A DNA stretch of 64,000 bases from Phanerochaete sordida (Eukaryota; Basidiomycota; Agaricomycetes; Polyporales; Phanerochaetaceae): contig BPQB01000031.1 in the NCBI GenBank assembly GCA_019973155.2, positions 340,458-404,457 on the forward strand, written 5' to 3'. A program made the translations under genes and the position numbers. Of this stretch, positions 11,125 to 21,796 are shown in pieces. The notes under the pieces were generated by a model. The model saw only the letters and a list, made by a program, of their open reading frames with translations, was not told the origin of the DNA and made no database searches. Numbering within the stretch: position 1 is the first letter of the stretch; each line of letters begins with the position of its first letter.

Positions 11125-13014
11125 CTAGCGGGAAGTCGCTCGCATTCTGCACCTGGTCCTATGTCCGCCCTTTTCCCAGTCACTGGTAGCATAGCGTCGC
11201 GTCAGAGATATGGGGACGTCGAGCGACTAGTCGCACACCTTTTCTGGCACCTCCCACCACAGTACACGACCCGCTCGCAGCCCTTACACGTGCGCATGCG
11301 GTGCGCGGGCTTGTGCCTGCTGCACAGGCACTCAGACCACGCACAGCGCTCGAGGAGCCCAAACGCAGGCTGCATCCCATCACTCCTCTCGAGGGCATCC
11401 TCCGGACCGATACGCACACGCATCGCGTCCCAAAGCCGTGCGCACCGCACCCATTCCGTGCCCTCGCGGTGCGCGAGCTCGGCCGCGACAGCGCGCCACG
11501 CCGCGAGCGTCCGCGTGCGCATCGCGACGCGCTTCGGGCTCAAGAGCGCGGGCGGTGCGGGGAGCGCACTGAGGGCCCACTCGACGATACCCCCAATGAG
11601 CACTGCGAGGGCGTCAGCGCAACGCGGTCAGTGTCGTGGGGCACGCACCAGGAACAGCCAGCACGGCGTCGGGGGCGCCCTGGATGCGGCACAGAGCGTA
11701 GTGCGCGAAGAGGTCGAGGAACGCAGGGACCTGGCGCGCGGAGAGCGGCAGGCCGGTGCTGAGATGCGGGCAATCAGATGGGGCGGTTTTGCGAGTGTGG
11801 GTTGGGCCACGCACCAGAAGCTCTTAAAGATCTTGGCTGCGACGCTCGCGAACATGAAGCCGGCAGGCGTATCGCTCTCGCCGCGGCACAGCTGGCGGCG
11901 CGCGGCCGCGAGACCGTACGAGGCCAGTCGCACGTCTGGGGGAAGCGCTTCTGCGGCAATGAGGTGCGCGTTCTGCCACAGAGATAGTAGTGTCAGGACG
12001 TTGCTGAGGTGAGCGTCTACGACGGCTTCGTCTGCAAAGTCCCTGAGTAGAGCGGAGACGATCACCTCATCGTCACAACAGTCGTCCACTGCAGCCGCTG
12101 AGCGAAAGATCGCGGGCCACGGGTCATTTTCGGACGTATATGGAAATGAAGCCAGATGAGCCAAGTTGAAGACGGCATCTGAGTGAACGGACGGCTTCGT
12201 GCTCCAGATCCATATAATCAGAAATATTTGCGGGATGCGAGAGTCTGCAAGTGCGATCGTTCTGTAGATGCCAGTGTCGTCAGTAGCCATCCTTATGAGC
12301 GCCGATGAGGTTTGAAAATGGCTGAGACAAACCTATGCTCGTGCAGCAGGTCTGCAGTCAGGCGGCCCAGCATATTGAGCGTACCGAACAAGGCGTCCAC
12401 TTCGTAGAACGGCATCGTCGAGTCGTCATCGTCTTCGAGGTCGATAAACTCGCTGATGAGAAATGGGCTTCCAATTTCCAAAAGTTTGACGAACACGCCA
12501 ACGATTGTGTCTTGGAGGATATGAAGGAGTTGCGCGGTCTCGTCCGGACGTGCGCCATCTCTCGCTCGTTTAGCACATATGAAAAATACGCTGAGCACAC
12601 AGTTGACGTGTTCCTAATGTAGTACGTTTGACCTGTTAGCTACGAGCATCACAACACGCAGTAAATACATACGACGTAGTCCGCGGCATGGTCCGAAACG
12701 AGTTCCTCTCGGGTAAATCCGCAAAGAAATTCACTGCGAACTACCACTGCTGACGCTAGCATGAGCCCCGCCTGCCATGCCGAGCGCCATACAGCGTCTG
12801 GTGCGTCCTGGATCGTTTCCTCAAGCACAGCGAACAGCATGCCTACAAGCACGAAGTCTTCGTCTTTGTCGGGCACGCAGACCTCGCACAAGAGCCGTGG
12901 CCAAGACTCAGGATGTCGACAAAGGCGTGCGTATATGGCGTCCGCTGATAGTCGCCGCAGAGCACGCGGGGAGCTCTCTGGCTCTGGGAAGAGCTCGAGC
13001 CAGCGCTCCAGCAT
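11125..13014 (-). CDS. M6: type B MYND-finger protein, 533 aa
   Basis: Exons 12673-13014, 12333-12613, 11815-12261, 11649-11758, 11239-11602 and 11125-11182 give 534 codons. It starts MLERWLELFPEPESSPRALR. Type B markers are EVCVPDKDED in exon 1, EHVNCVLSVFFICAKRARDG in exon 2, a CCDDE motif in exon 3 and the exon 4 motif LSARQVPAFLDLFAHYAL in place of RQCYAFLDLLC. Exon 5 begins LIGGIVEWAL and contains LLERCAWSECLCSRHKPAHRMRTC, CERVVYCGGRC; exon 6 has DWEKGGHRTRC. The finger linker is complete. It lies between M5 downstream and M7 upstream, the order repeated in M8-M9-M11. Confidence 0.85.
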
Positions 13015-13225
13015 GTTCTGGCAGTCGTCGCCGTCGCGCCCCTACAACGCCGCCTGGAGCTGAGTGTCGACTATATGCGGCGTTTTGATTCATGAATGGA
13101 CAAACAAAGAGGAGTAGCTGCATAAAAACTCACTAGGGGTTGTGTCGAGGCTCCAGACCGAGGGATGGACGTCGAGGCAGGAGACAAGCGTGCTGAGCGC
13201 TTATGAAGCGCGTTGCGATCCCGCG

Positions 13226-13239
13226 TGCTGAGATAAGCA
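13226..13239 (-). promoter_or_regulatory. Upstream element of M6, type B form (TGCTGAGATAAGCA)
   Basis: About 212 bp upstream of the ATG. Outer half-sites TGCT/AGCA match the family palindrome; the centre is GAGATA instead of TAYRTA, which creates a GATAAG word. In gene sense: TGCTTATCTCAGCACGC. About 17 bp downstream is CGCTTCATAAGCGC, a TATA-like segment. M9 and M18 carry the same subtype form. Confidence 0.5.
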
Positions 13240-13831
13240 TCTGCAGATTGAGTGACATATCTGCCTACTTGCAAACCTCCAGGCTTCCTCCTCGCTCGCT
13301 CAAACAGCAGCCCTACTGAGGGTAGAATGTCCCAAACTTGTCACAATTTTAATAATGCGCGATGGTTTGAACGAATTAGGGTACTGGTGCATAGATCATC
13401 GATGAGGCTAGAGCCAAACTGAGGGCCAGCGTAGGCCAGCGTCGCGCGATGGCGAAAGCCAGCGTGCTAGCGTGCCACACCTGTTTACTAACTTCTCGAC
13501 GGGGAAAGCTTGGATATGTGCAGATCATATCCTGGGAAGGGAAGACGACACGACCAGCCTTCCTACTGAGTTTCTCTGCGATGAGAGAGACCGCGTGGGG
13601 TGACCATCCCTCAAACGAATTAGATCCGTCTCAAATGCAGTGTTGTACCAGAAAAATGACGCGACCGATTGATTTCCAGGACATGCGATCTACTTCGCTT
13701 AATTATTAATTTATTAGAGGTACACATAGATAGTCGCCGTCTGTAACGCGCAGTTGCTCTGATTCGTGCCTGCTACCAGCGACAATGGCAAGCTTGGTAG
13801 AACTCTGAACTTTGGGCAGACCGCTAATTAC
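13240..13831 (-). other. Gene-free spacer upstream of M6
   Basis: No recognisable gene. Parts of 13240-13400 resemble 20521-20690 upstream of M9 (for example ACCTGCAGATTGAGTAACAT-like and GCGCGATGG-like stretches), so the two spacers are duplicated along with their genes. In the second copy the space further upstream holds pseudogene M10; here nothing equivalent remains. A possible 86-codon reading at 13449-13709 has no family similarity. Confidence 0.5.
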
Positions 13832-15701
13832 TTATGGCGTCAACCTCAAGCAGCTCTGTCTGTGCTCGCCCTCGGTCCAGTCTCTAGGCACGCGCTTTCG
13901 TGTAAGCACTACGCGCAGGACAAGCTACCCACCACGCACCGTTTCTGACAGTCCCTCCCGCAATACGCGACGAGCCCGCAGCCTGCACACACGCGCATCC
14001 GGTGTGCCGGCGCGGCGACGCTGCAGAGACACGCAGACCATCCACAGCGCACGAGTGGCGCGAATGCGCCGACGCTCGACACGCCGGGCTCCGGCTCGAC
14101 GAGGCGGCGCACGGTTTCGCACTTGCGCACGAACGTGCGCCAGTCGGTGTCGCGCTGGGCAACGCGCCGGCGCGCGAGCTCGTCCGTGAGAGTGAGCCAT
14201 GCGCTGTACACGCGCTGGCGCAGCGCGACGGTCTTCGGCCGCACACAGGGGGTGTGTGCGCGTAGCTTCTTCAGGATCCAGTCCAGGTAACCGTTCAGTA
14301 TCTCTGCGAGACGCTTTAGTGTTGCGCACTGTGTGCGGCCGAAGGAAACTCACCTGGTGTCCGCCGCTCCGGCAGCTCAAGGCAGGCCATAGTATATTTG
14401 CAGAATAGGTCAAGCAATCCGTAGCATTGTCTGGGGGAGAGAGCCGGCTCTCCTTTGCTGGAAAAGGATGTCAGGAGAGAATCACGTAGATAATATATGA
14501 GGGCATACTTCAGGCTCATAAGTGCTGCCGTCATGACTTCCAGAAACCCCTCTACGCCTGTATGACGTCCTCTGCATAACTGGCGTCGCGCAACACCTAT
14601 GCAGTATCCAGCAAGTTTGGGCTCCCAAGGGACTGCGGCGCCGAGCAGCCGTCTTTCTTGCCATACAGAGAGAAGGTACAGAGTAGTTGACAACTGTTTG
14701 TCGACAACGGATTCGTTCTCAAGATCCCGCAATATTGCATGGGTAAAGGCGCGCTCGGTGACGTCGCCTGGCGATGATGGCAAAGTGCTGAAAAGCTGGC
14801 TCCAGACGCTGGAAGGAGAGGCCTGGGCTCCGATGATGCGTTCCAAATGGGACAATGTGCCTGAGCGCACGGACGCATCCGAGTTGTAGATCCAATTCAG
14901 AAGGAACATATGCGGGATGTACGACTCAACCAGCTGTATTGCTCTGTTACCACTCAGAGTATTAATGAGATCGACAGGCATCGCTGCAGAGTACAACGTA
15001 CCTATGATGGGCTCTCATCGCCTCCAAAATACAGCGCCCCGATGCTGTCAGAATATTCAGCAGCACATCCACCCCATTGTGGGTCAGATACGCGGCAAAG
15101 CTAGTGTTGCCAGAGGTAGACTCGCGCAGGCCTGCCTCTCCTACCAGGAAAGGATCTCGGATGTCCCAAAGCTTGACGTAGACTCCGATGATAGTATCTT
15201 CGAAGACATCCAGCATTTGCGCGACCTCTTCTGGGCTGTCATCGTGGATGATGCGTTCGACACATGCGAAGAACAACTCCATGATGCTTATTGTGTGGAC
15301 TCGCTGGTACCGAGAGATCAGATTGGGCACCTTCGCAACAAAATCGACCGATCACCCACCGCACCTCGCGCGCCTTCTGGCGTAATCAGTTGTGCACGGG
15401 AATACCCGCACACGAAGCCATCGCCGAGCGACGCCACCAGGCAGGGGACGAGGCCTGCGGCACATGCCTCGCGCCGAACCGCGCGAGGCGCCTCGCGGAC
15501 GGCCTCGGACAGCGCGGCAAATCGCTTCCATGTGAGCTCGGCGTCGCGGTCGTCGCGATTGCGGATCTCGCACACTTCGCGCGCGAGGTGCGGCCAGGTC
15601 CCGGGGAAGCTGTGCAGACGCGCCAGCACGGCATCGCGCGATAGCCCATCCCATCGGTAGGGAGAGTCGTCGGGGAAGATGTGTTTCCACTGCACGAGCA
15701 T
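13832..15701 (-). CDS. M7: type D MYND-finger protein, 532 aa
   Basis: Exons 15360-15701, 15002-15303, 14509-14943, 14354-14457, 13940-14303 and 13832-13883 give 533 codons. It starts MLVQWKHIFPDDSPYRWDGL, the type D signature. Exon 2 has IHDDSPEEVAQMLDVFEDT and LWDIRDPFLVGE; exon 3 has AIQLVESYIPHMFLLNWIY and LRDLENESVVDK; exon 4 LSPRQCYGLLDLFCKY. The finger differs from other subtypes: SVAAPAH replaces SRHKPAH (CGWSACLCSVAAPAHRMRVC, CGLVAYCGRDC), with DWTEGEHRQSC in exon 6. All metal ligands are present. M11 is its duplicate, and the 5' fragment M16 is of the same type. Confidence 0.85.
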
Positions 15702-15903
15702 CTAGTTGCACTTGTCGCGACGCGGTCTGCTAGCGGTCAGTGGCTGCGAAGGCTGCTCGTAGCACCAATGATACGGCAGATGCGTTAGAAATGTTGATGC
15801 CAGTGCGAATTATGTGTGCGGAACCTACCCAGAGTATGTGGTTTGAGATCAGCTTGCAGATGCGTGAGCTTTGCAGCTTGCAATGGCATGCTTGGGGCGT
15901 GCG

Positions 15904-15915
15904 GCTTACACGTGC
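15904..15915 (-). promoter_or_regulatory. Half-conserved upstream element of M7
   Basis: In gene sense GCACGTGTAAGC followed by CGCACGCC. The second half-site (GTAAGC) and the ACGCC extension match the family element; the first half is changed to GCACGTG. Position, about 203 bp upstream of the ATG, fits. Confidence 0.3.
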
Positions 15916-16176
15916 GGCGCTAACAAAATATATATCACGTGAAGTACGAGGCGCGTACGAGCGCGAAGTCTATCGCGTGGAAGGATTTCGGGAGTCTTGC
16001 TGTGTGCCAGCTGAGTCGGAGCAGAGATATACGATTATTGACTGCAGGAACCAGGCAGGAACCAGCGTTAGGGTATTCAGTACTGTCGAGACCTGGACAG
16101 CATCCGCTAAACCAGGTATACCTATTCTGAGCGGTTGATATGCTAAACAAGTAAGACGCAACGGGCTCGCAAGCTC

Positions 16177-18057
16177 CTACTGCCTCACTACGCGACAGCG
16201 CTCTCGATGCCCACCCAGCTCCCAATCGCTAGAACGTAACCCTGCATCAGCATCGCACGCGCACCACCAGACGCACTACGCACCTCTTCTGGCACCGCTT
16301 GCCACAATACACAACCTGCCCGCATCCCCTGCACGAGCGCAGCTTGTGCGCGGGCTTGTGCAGGCTGCAGAAACATTCGCGCCACGCGCACCGCTCGAAC
16401 ACGCCGAAGGGCGCGCGGACCACGTCGCCCGCGGCAGGGGCAGGCCAGAGGTGCCCCCGGAGTACGAACCAGAGCTGCGCGAACTGCATCCACGCAGTAC
16501 TCCGGTGCGCGAGCCGCCGGCCCTGCATCGCGTCGGTGACGGCCTGCCACGCCGCCTGCGTGTGTGCGCGCAGGGCGACGGTCTTGGGACGGTGGTCCTT
16601 CGCGCGGTGGTGAATGCGCTTGAGGAGCCAATCCATGTGTTTCTCGAATTTCGCTGGGTAGAGTGTCAGGAGGATTGAGCGAAGGGGAGGGTGGTGTGCG
16701 TACGTGGAGGTCGTGCGTCGTTCTGTTGGATGGAGAGCGAGACGTACTGGCAAAGGAGGTCCACGAGATCGTAATATTGCCTTCCGTGGACCTCAAGTTT
16801 CAACCTGTATCAATGGAATGAGACTCTCTTCAGAGAATAGCATATATCGATGTTCCGATGACCTTACCCCAAGTTGTCGAAGACACCTGACATGATATCG
16901 ATGAATGTCTCGGGGTCTGTGTTGTCCCCTCGGCATAGCTGACGACGGGCGGCCGCTAGACAGTAAGGAACGAGCCTTTTCTCCTCACCAAGATTCATCC
17001 CAGCATTGACGAACAGGTCGTTCCATATCTCGAGGAAAGAGACCACGTTTGCGAGCGCGAGGCCAGTGACCTCTTCATTGGCAAGGTCGCGGATGATGGC
17101 GTCCGTGACATGCTGATCGCTGGTCGAGCCGCCGAGCGCGTCCGTCAGGAAATCAGGGAACATATCCGTCACTTCATCCGCAGAGTCGTAGACTGCGCGG
17201 ATCATGCAGGCGAGACCCAGCGATCGAGTGCCTGTGTAAGGCCCGTGGATCCAGATAACCAGAAGGACGTCGGGAATGTGACTCTTGAGAATGTCGATCG
17301 ATCTGAGACCGTTCTTATCACCAGGATGACGGAATATGAGGATAGCTGGTATTTACCTGTGCTCCTGGAGCGTTTTGATTGTGAGATAACCCAGCTCACG
17401 CAGAGTGTTGTACGTGGTGTCCAGCTTGTCTTCCCACAGTCCGCAAAGCCCAGGGCGTAGCTCCATGACCTCGCCATCGGAAGCGGTGTATTCTGCAATG
17501 AGAAAAGAGTCTTTGGTGTCCCACAGTGCGGCGAACACTTTGATAACCGTGTCTTGCAGGACGTCCAACAGTTGAGCGAGTTCCTGAGGACGATCGTCGG
17601 CGACCACCCGTTTGACGCACGCCAGAAGTAAGCTAATCATGAGGTAAACACGATCCTGAAAGTGAAATAACACATAAGATCAGTGGTAAGCATATTGTGC
17701 ATAAAAGGAACGACTCGCAAAAGAATCGTCGCGATCCCTCGCGACAAGCTGCTCGCGCGTGAACCCGCACAAAAAGCAGCGGCCGATCGCTTCTGCCAAC
17801 ACGAGAAGGAAACCCGCCTCCCAGGCTTTGGACCAAGCGGTTCCAGGGGCATCGCGGACGGCGTCTTCGAAGTCTTGGAACCAGCCCCAAGTATCGTCAT
17901 TGTCATTGTCCTGAGTCGCGCAAAGCTCGCGTAGCAGCTGGGGCCAGGAGGCTGAGACCTGGTAGAGGCGTTCAACGAAAGGCTGCTCGGGAACAGACGT
18001 GTCCTTTGACGCGTCGGACGCGTCGTCAGGGAAGAGTTCGAGCCAGTGCTTGAGCAT
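16177..18057 (-). CDS. M8: type C MYND-finger protein, 531 aa (duplicate of M5)
   Basis: Exons 17719-18057, 17357-17655, 16868-17302, 16704-16804, 16284-16653 and 16177-16228 give 532 codons. It starts MLKHWLELFPDDASDASKD; a further in-frame ATG 72 bp upstream is not conserved in M5 or M19. It follows M5 almost residue for residue (MDWLLKRIHHRAKD, FIDIMSGVFDNLG, LGYLTIKTLQEHR). The finger shows CFCSLHKPAHKLRSC and CGQVVYCGKRC, with R-to-L and E-to-G changes near but not at the ligands. The exon 1 donor is GC (GCGAGT at 17713-17718, minus strand) where M5 has GTGAGC. Part of the second D-B-C block. Confidence 0.85.
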
Positions 18058-18246
18058 GTTGGGCCGATATCGCAATGCAACCAGACACCCTTTTGCTGCT
18101 TTGCGAGACATAGCGCACAGCGTCAGCAAAAATCAGAATACATGCTGCCAGTGTAAGACTCACTGGAGGAAAGGGTAGAGGGAAGTAACCAAGAGGCAAG
18201 AGCCAACATGCGCGCCTGCAAAATCGCTTCACGGGTGATGTGGCGT

Positions 18247-18258
18247 GCTTAGGTAAGC
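18247..18258 (-). promoter_or_regulatory. Palindromic upstream element of M8 (GCTTAGGTAAGC)
   Basis: About 190 bp upstream of the ATG; gene sense GCTTACCTAAGCACGCCACAT. ATTTTGCAGGCGCGC follows about 20 bp downstream, the TATA-like position. Confidence 0.55.
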
Positions 18259-18428
18259 GAAGGTCTCGAGGTAGGAAATCTCTTGCCACATGTGGCACAA
18301 GATATTATTTTCCTGCGCGTGAATCGAGGAGAATTGAAGAGGTATCGCCGTACAAAAGATGATGAAGTGTCTCATTTTGGCGTACGAAGAAAGTAGTCCA
18401 TTCGCAAAGGCTTGGGTCCAACCGGATG

Positions 18429-20296
18429 TCATGTAGGTCTCTGGCGACACCGAGCCTTATGCTCGCCCTTTTCCCAGTCGCTGGTAAGACGGCGTCGCTT
18501 CAGAGGTATACATACTTCAAGGTACCAGCGCCCCACCTTCTCTGGCATCTCTCGCCGCAGTACACAACCTGCTCACAGCGCTTACACATGCGCATGCGGT
18601 GCGCAGGTTCATGCCTGCTGCACAAGCATTCCGCCCACGCGCACCGCTTGAGCGGCCGAAACGCAAAATGCATGTCTTCTACCACTAGCGTGCACTCAGG
18701 GCCAATGAGCTCGCGCGCGTCGACCCACAACCGCGCGAATCGCGCCCAATCTGCGCCCTCGCGACATGCGAGGGTCTCCGCGACGGCGCGCCACGCCTCG
18801 AGCGTGTGCGTGCGCATCGCAGCGCGCTGTCTGCTCAGCGAGGCGGGCGGCGCGGAGAGCGTGCGCAGAGCCCACTGAAGTATGCTGGTGAGAAGTGCTG
18901 CGGGCGATGTCAGCACGGGGTGGCACGGTGAGCGTGGCGGAGGACGTGCCGGGGACGACCGGTACGGCGTCCGGGTCGTCCTGCATACGGCGCAGGGCGT
19001 ACTCCGCTAAGAGTTCGAGAAGCACGAGGACCTGACGCGCGGAGATCGGCAGGCCGGCGCTGAGAGAGTGCGGGTTAGAAGGGGCAAGGGGATAGGACCG
19101 GGCAGGCATACACACCAGAGGTTGCTGAAGATCAGGGATGCGATGTTCGCGGTTTCAAAGCTGGCGTCGCATACGCAGAGGCACAGCTGGCGGCGCATCG
19201 CAGCTAAGCAATATGAGGCCAGTCGGATGTCTGGGGGAAGTACTACATCGGTCAGAATGCACGCATTCTGCCATAGGGATAGCACGATCAGGACGTCGCT
19301 CAGATGCTTGTTTACGACGGCTTCATCTGCGAGGTCCCGGAGCAGAGCGGTGATGATCTCGTCGTCGTTACCGAAGCAGTCATCCACTGCCGCTGGGCGG
19401 AAGACTGCGGGCCAGGGGTCGGTTTCCTCTGTGTACGGAAATCCAGCTAGCTGTCCTAGGTTAGAGAGGGCGTCGAAGCGGAGGAACTGATCCGAGCTCC
19501 AAATCCATATGAGCAGAAATATTTGAGGAATGCAGGAGTCGGCGGGTACAATTGTTCTGCAAATATAAATGCCGTCAGTGGGTATTATCGTGAGGCCCGA
19601 AGCAGGGGGAGATGGCTAGGAAATACCCATGCTGGTGCAGTAAATCTGCAGTCAAGCGCCCCAGAGCATTGAGTGCATTGAATACGGTGTCCGCCTCGTA
19701 GAACGGCTCTGTTGAGTCGCCACCCTCGATGAACTCGCTGAGGAGAAATTCGCCTCTGGTGTCCCAGAGCTTGACGAAGGTGTCTAAAGCGGTACTTTGC
19801 AGAAGTTGAAGTAGCTGCGCGATCTCGTCCGGGCGTCCACCATCGCTCGCTCGTTTGGCACATATAGCAAGCATGCTGAGCACGTTGTAGACGTGCTCCT
19901 GAGTGTGCGGATTGGCGCGTCAAATATTGGCTGTGCAACGTGTAGAACACTAACCATCCAATTCATGCCATCACCCGAGACGAGCTGCTCTCGGGCAAGC
20001 CCGCAGAGAAACTCGCTGCCGACCGCCTCTGCCGATACAACCATGAGACCTGTCTGCCACGCCGTGCGCCATAATGCATCGGGGGCGTCTTGGATGGCAT
20101 CCTCGAGCGCCAAGAACAGCGTGCATACAAGCTCGGAGTCCTCGTCTTCGTCGGGTATACACACCTCGCGCAAGAGTCGCGGCCAAAGCGCAGGCCTCCG
20201 ACGAATCCGGGCACGTATGACATGTGTTGGCAATCGCCACAATGCGCGCGGAGAGCTGTCTGGCTCCGGGAAGAGTTTGAGCCAGTGCATTAGCAT
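18429..20296 (-). CDS. M9: type B MYND-finger protein, 525 aa (duplicate of M6)
   Basis: Exons 19955-20296, 19627-19898, 19116-19556, 18950-19059, 18537-18897 and 18429-18480 give 526 codons. It starts MLMHWLKLFPEPDSSPRALW. It matches M6 in EVCIPDEDED, ICAKRASDGGRPDEIAQLL and exon 4 LSARQVLVLLELLAEYAL. Exon 3 reads RRQLCLCVCDAS where other copies have RRQLCRG, a local divergence. The finger is CAWAECLCSRHEPAHRMRMC, CEQVVYCGERC, with DWEKGEHKARC in exon 6. The exon 4 donor is GC (GCACGT at 18944-18949, minus strand) and is needed to keep the frame. Between this gene and M11 lies pseudogene M10. Confidence 0.84.
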
Positions 20297-20508
20297 TTTC
20301 GGCGAGTCGTCGCGGGGCTGCAGCGTTTGCTGAAGCTGGTTACTATATGCGGCATTTTAGACCATCAGAAGACAGCAAACGACGAAGATTTACATAGATA
20401 CTCACGAGGGGCGATATCCAGGCCTAGGTACTAAGGAGTGAATATTGACGAATGTCGAGGTAGGAGACAAACGTGCTCAGCGCTTATAAAACGCGTCGCC
20501 ATCTGGCG

Positions 20509-20520
20509 TGCTGAGATAAT
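20509..20520 (-). promoter_or_regulatory. Upstream element of M9, type B form, with TATA-like box
   Basis: Gene sense ATTATCTCAGCACGCC, about 213 bp upstream of the ATG. CGTTTTATAAGCGC (20480-20493) follows some 16 bp downstream and contains TTTATAA, the clearest TATA-type segment in any of these promoters. Confidence 0.5.
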
Positions 20521-20693
20521 TATATAGCACCTGCAGATTGAGTAACATACCTTCCTACTTGCATACCTCCCCCCTCGCTTGTCCAAATCAAAGTATTGCT
20601 GAGCATGAGCGTTTCGGGGTGGAAATATCTGTTAACGTAGCGCGATGGATTGAGGGAATAGTAAAGTACATTCCGCCGCGAGCCGTTCAAATA

Positions 20694-21480
20694 CTACACC
20701 ACTTTGCGGCCAGTACAGCTATGTCTACGCCCACCGCTCTCCCAGTCACTACAAGCGTGGACATTCATCAGCATTCTGCAAACACAAGAAGATATACCAC
20801 GCACCTTCTCTGGCAGCGTTCGCCGCAGTACACAACGCGCCCGCACCTCTTTCACATACCCATATTATGCGCAGACTTGTACCTGCTGCACAGACACTTC
20901 TCCCGCTCGCGAAAGCGTTCGTAAGTCTATTGTTGATAAATGGGTCCCTGACCTCCCACAGCTTGGTGAAGACGCCGTCGACCGTGTTTTGTAGGACGTC
21001 CAGCAGCTGCGCAGCCTCGTCTGAACGCTTTTCTTCACACGCCCGCAAGGCAGATGTCAAGAGCGCGCCCAGAGCATTGCTAACGTGCTCCTGAACTGGA
21101 ACAGCTGTTGCATTAGTCAGGAGGCCATGCACGCCAAGGGAAGACCTACACTTCTGCTCACGGCCTCCGGCGAAGCGAGCCCTTCGCGGAAGGACCTGCA
21201 CCTGCTGTCAGAAAGCTCTGCCGAGATCAGCGCGAACCCTGCCTACCACTATAGGCGCCATACAGCTTCCGGCGTGCTGCACGCCGTGTGCTCGAGCGCG
21301 ACGGACAGCAGTCCTGCAAGGGCGCTGTCGTCGTCGTCCGTCGGCGCTGAGCCCACGCAGCAGTTTCGGCCAAGATGCAGGATGGCGGAAGAGGACCGAG
21401 TATACGTCGTCGCTCGACAGCCACCGCAGGGCGCAGGGCGAGCTCTCTGGCTCTGGGAAGATCTCGAGCCAGCGCGTAGT
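20694..21480 (-). pseudogene. M10: decayed MYND-finger gene with internal deletion
   Basis: Remnants only. Exon 1 reads RWLEIFPEPESSPCALRWLS from 21474 down, but the start codon position holds ACT; the frame then shifts near DGRRR/DDDDS, and stops follow PEAVWRL. Exon 2 survives from about 21090 to 20925 (LLDVLQNTVDGVFTKLWEVRDPF) and then runs straight into the second half of exon 5 (CLCSRYKSAHNMGM). Exons 3, 4 and the start of exon 5 are deleted. The finger carries a TGA at 20852-20854. Exon 6 (20694 to about 20755) reads DWESGGRRHSC, with the His displaced. The exon 1 text is nearest type B. Without a start, middle exons or open frame it cannot encode a family protein. Confidence 0.8.
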
Positions 21481-21796
21481 AGCTCAAGACTCGGTCTTAG
21501 AGCGCCGCTGAGAGCTGTCCAACGACTGTTCACTGTATGCGGAGTCAAATGTATTTATTTAGCATCTCTGTATAAGCACTCACAGTCAAAGGCTGGCAAG
21601 GGTTGGATGTCGAGACAAGAAACCCACGTGTCTGGCGAGGGCTTGTTCGCGATGGGAAACACTGATAAGCGTGTTCCGGTAAACAGATTTAGCCACTTGT
21701 CTCCTGAGTAGCGGACCCCTTCTTCGCCACTGGGGGAAGTCTCGCAAAACCATTAGAATAATCGCAAGCTGCCACTGTGCTGGACATGAAGCTGTG

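Noticed and set aside
11301..11762. Opposite-strand readings across MYND exon 5 in many copies
   Set aside because: They recur as mirror images of the finger exons in every copy and are shadows.
13449..13709. 86-codon open reading between M6 and M7
   Set aside because: No motif, no family similarity and no counterpart in the duplicated spacer upstream of M9.
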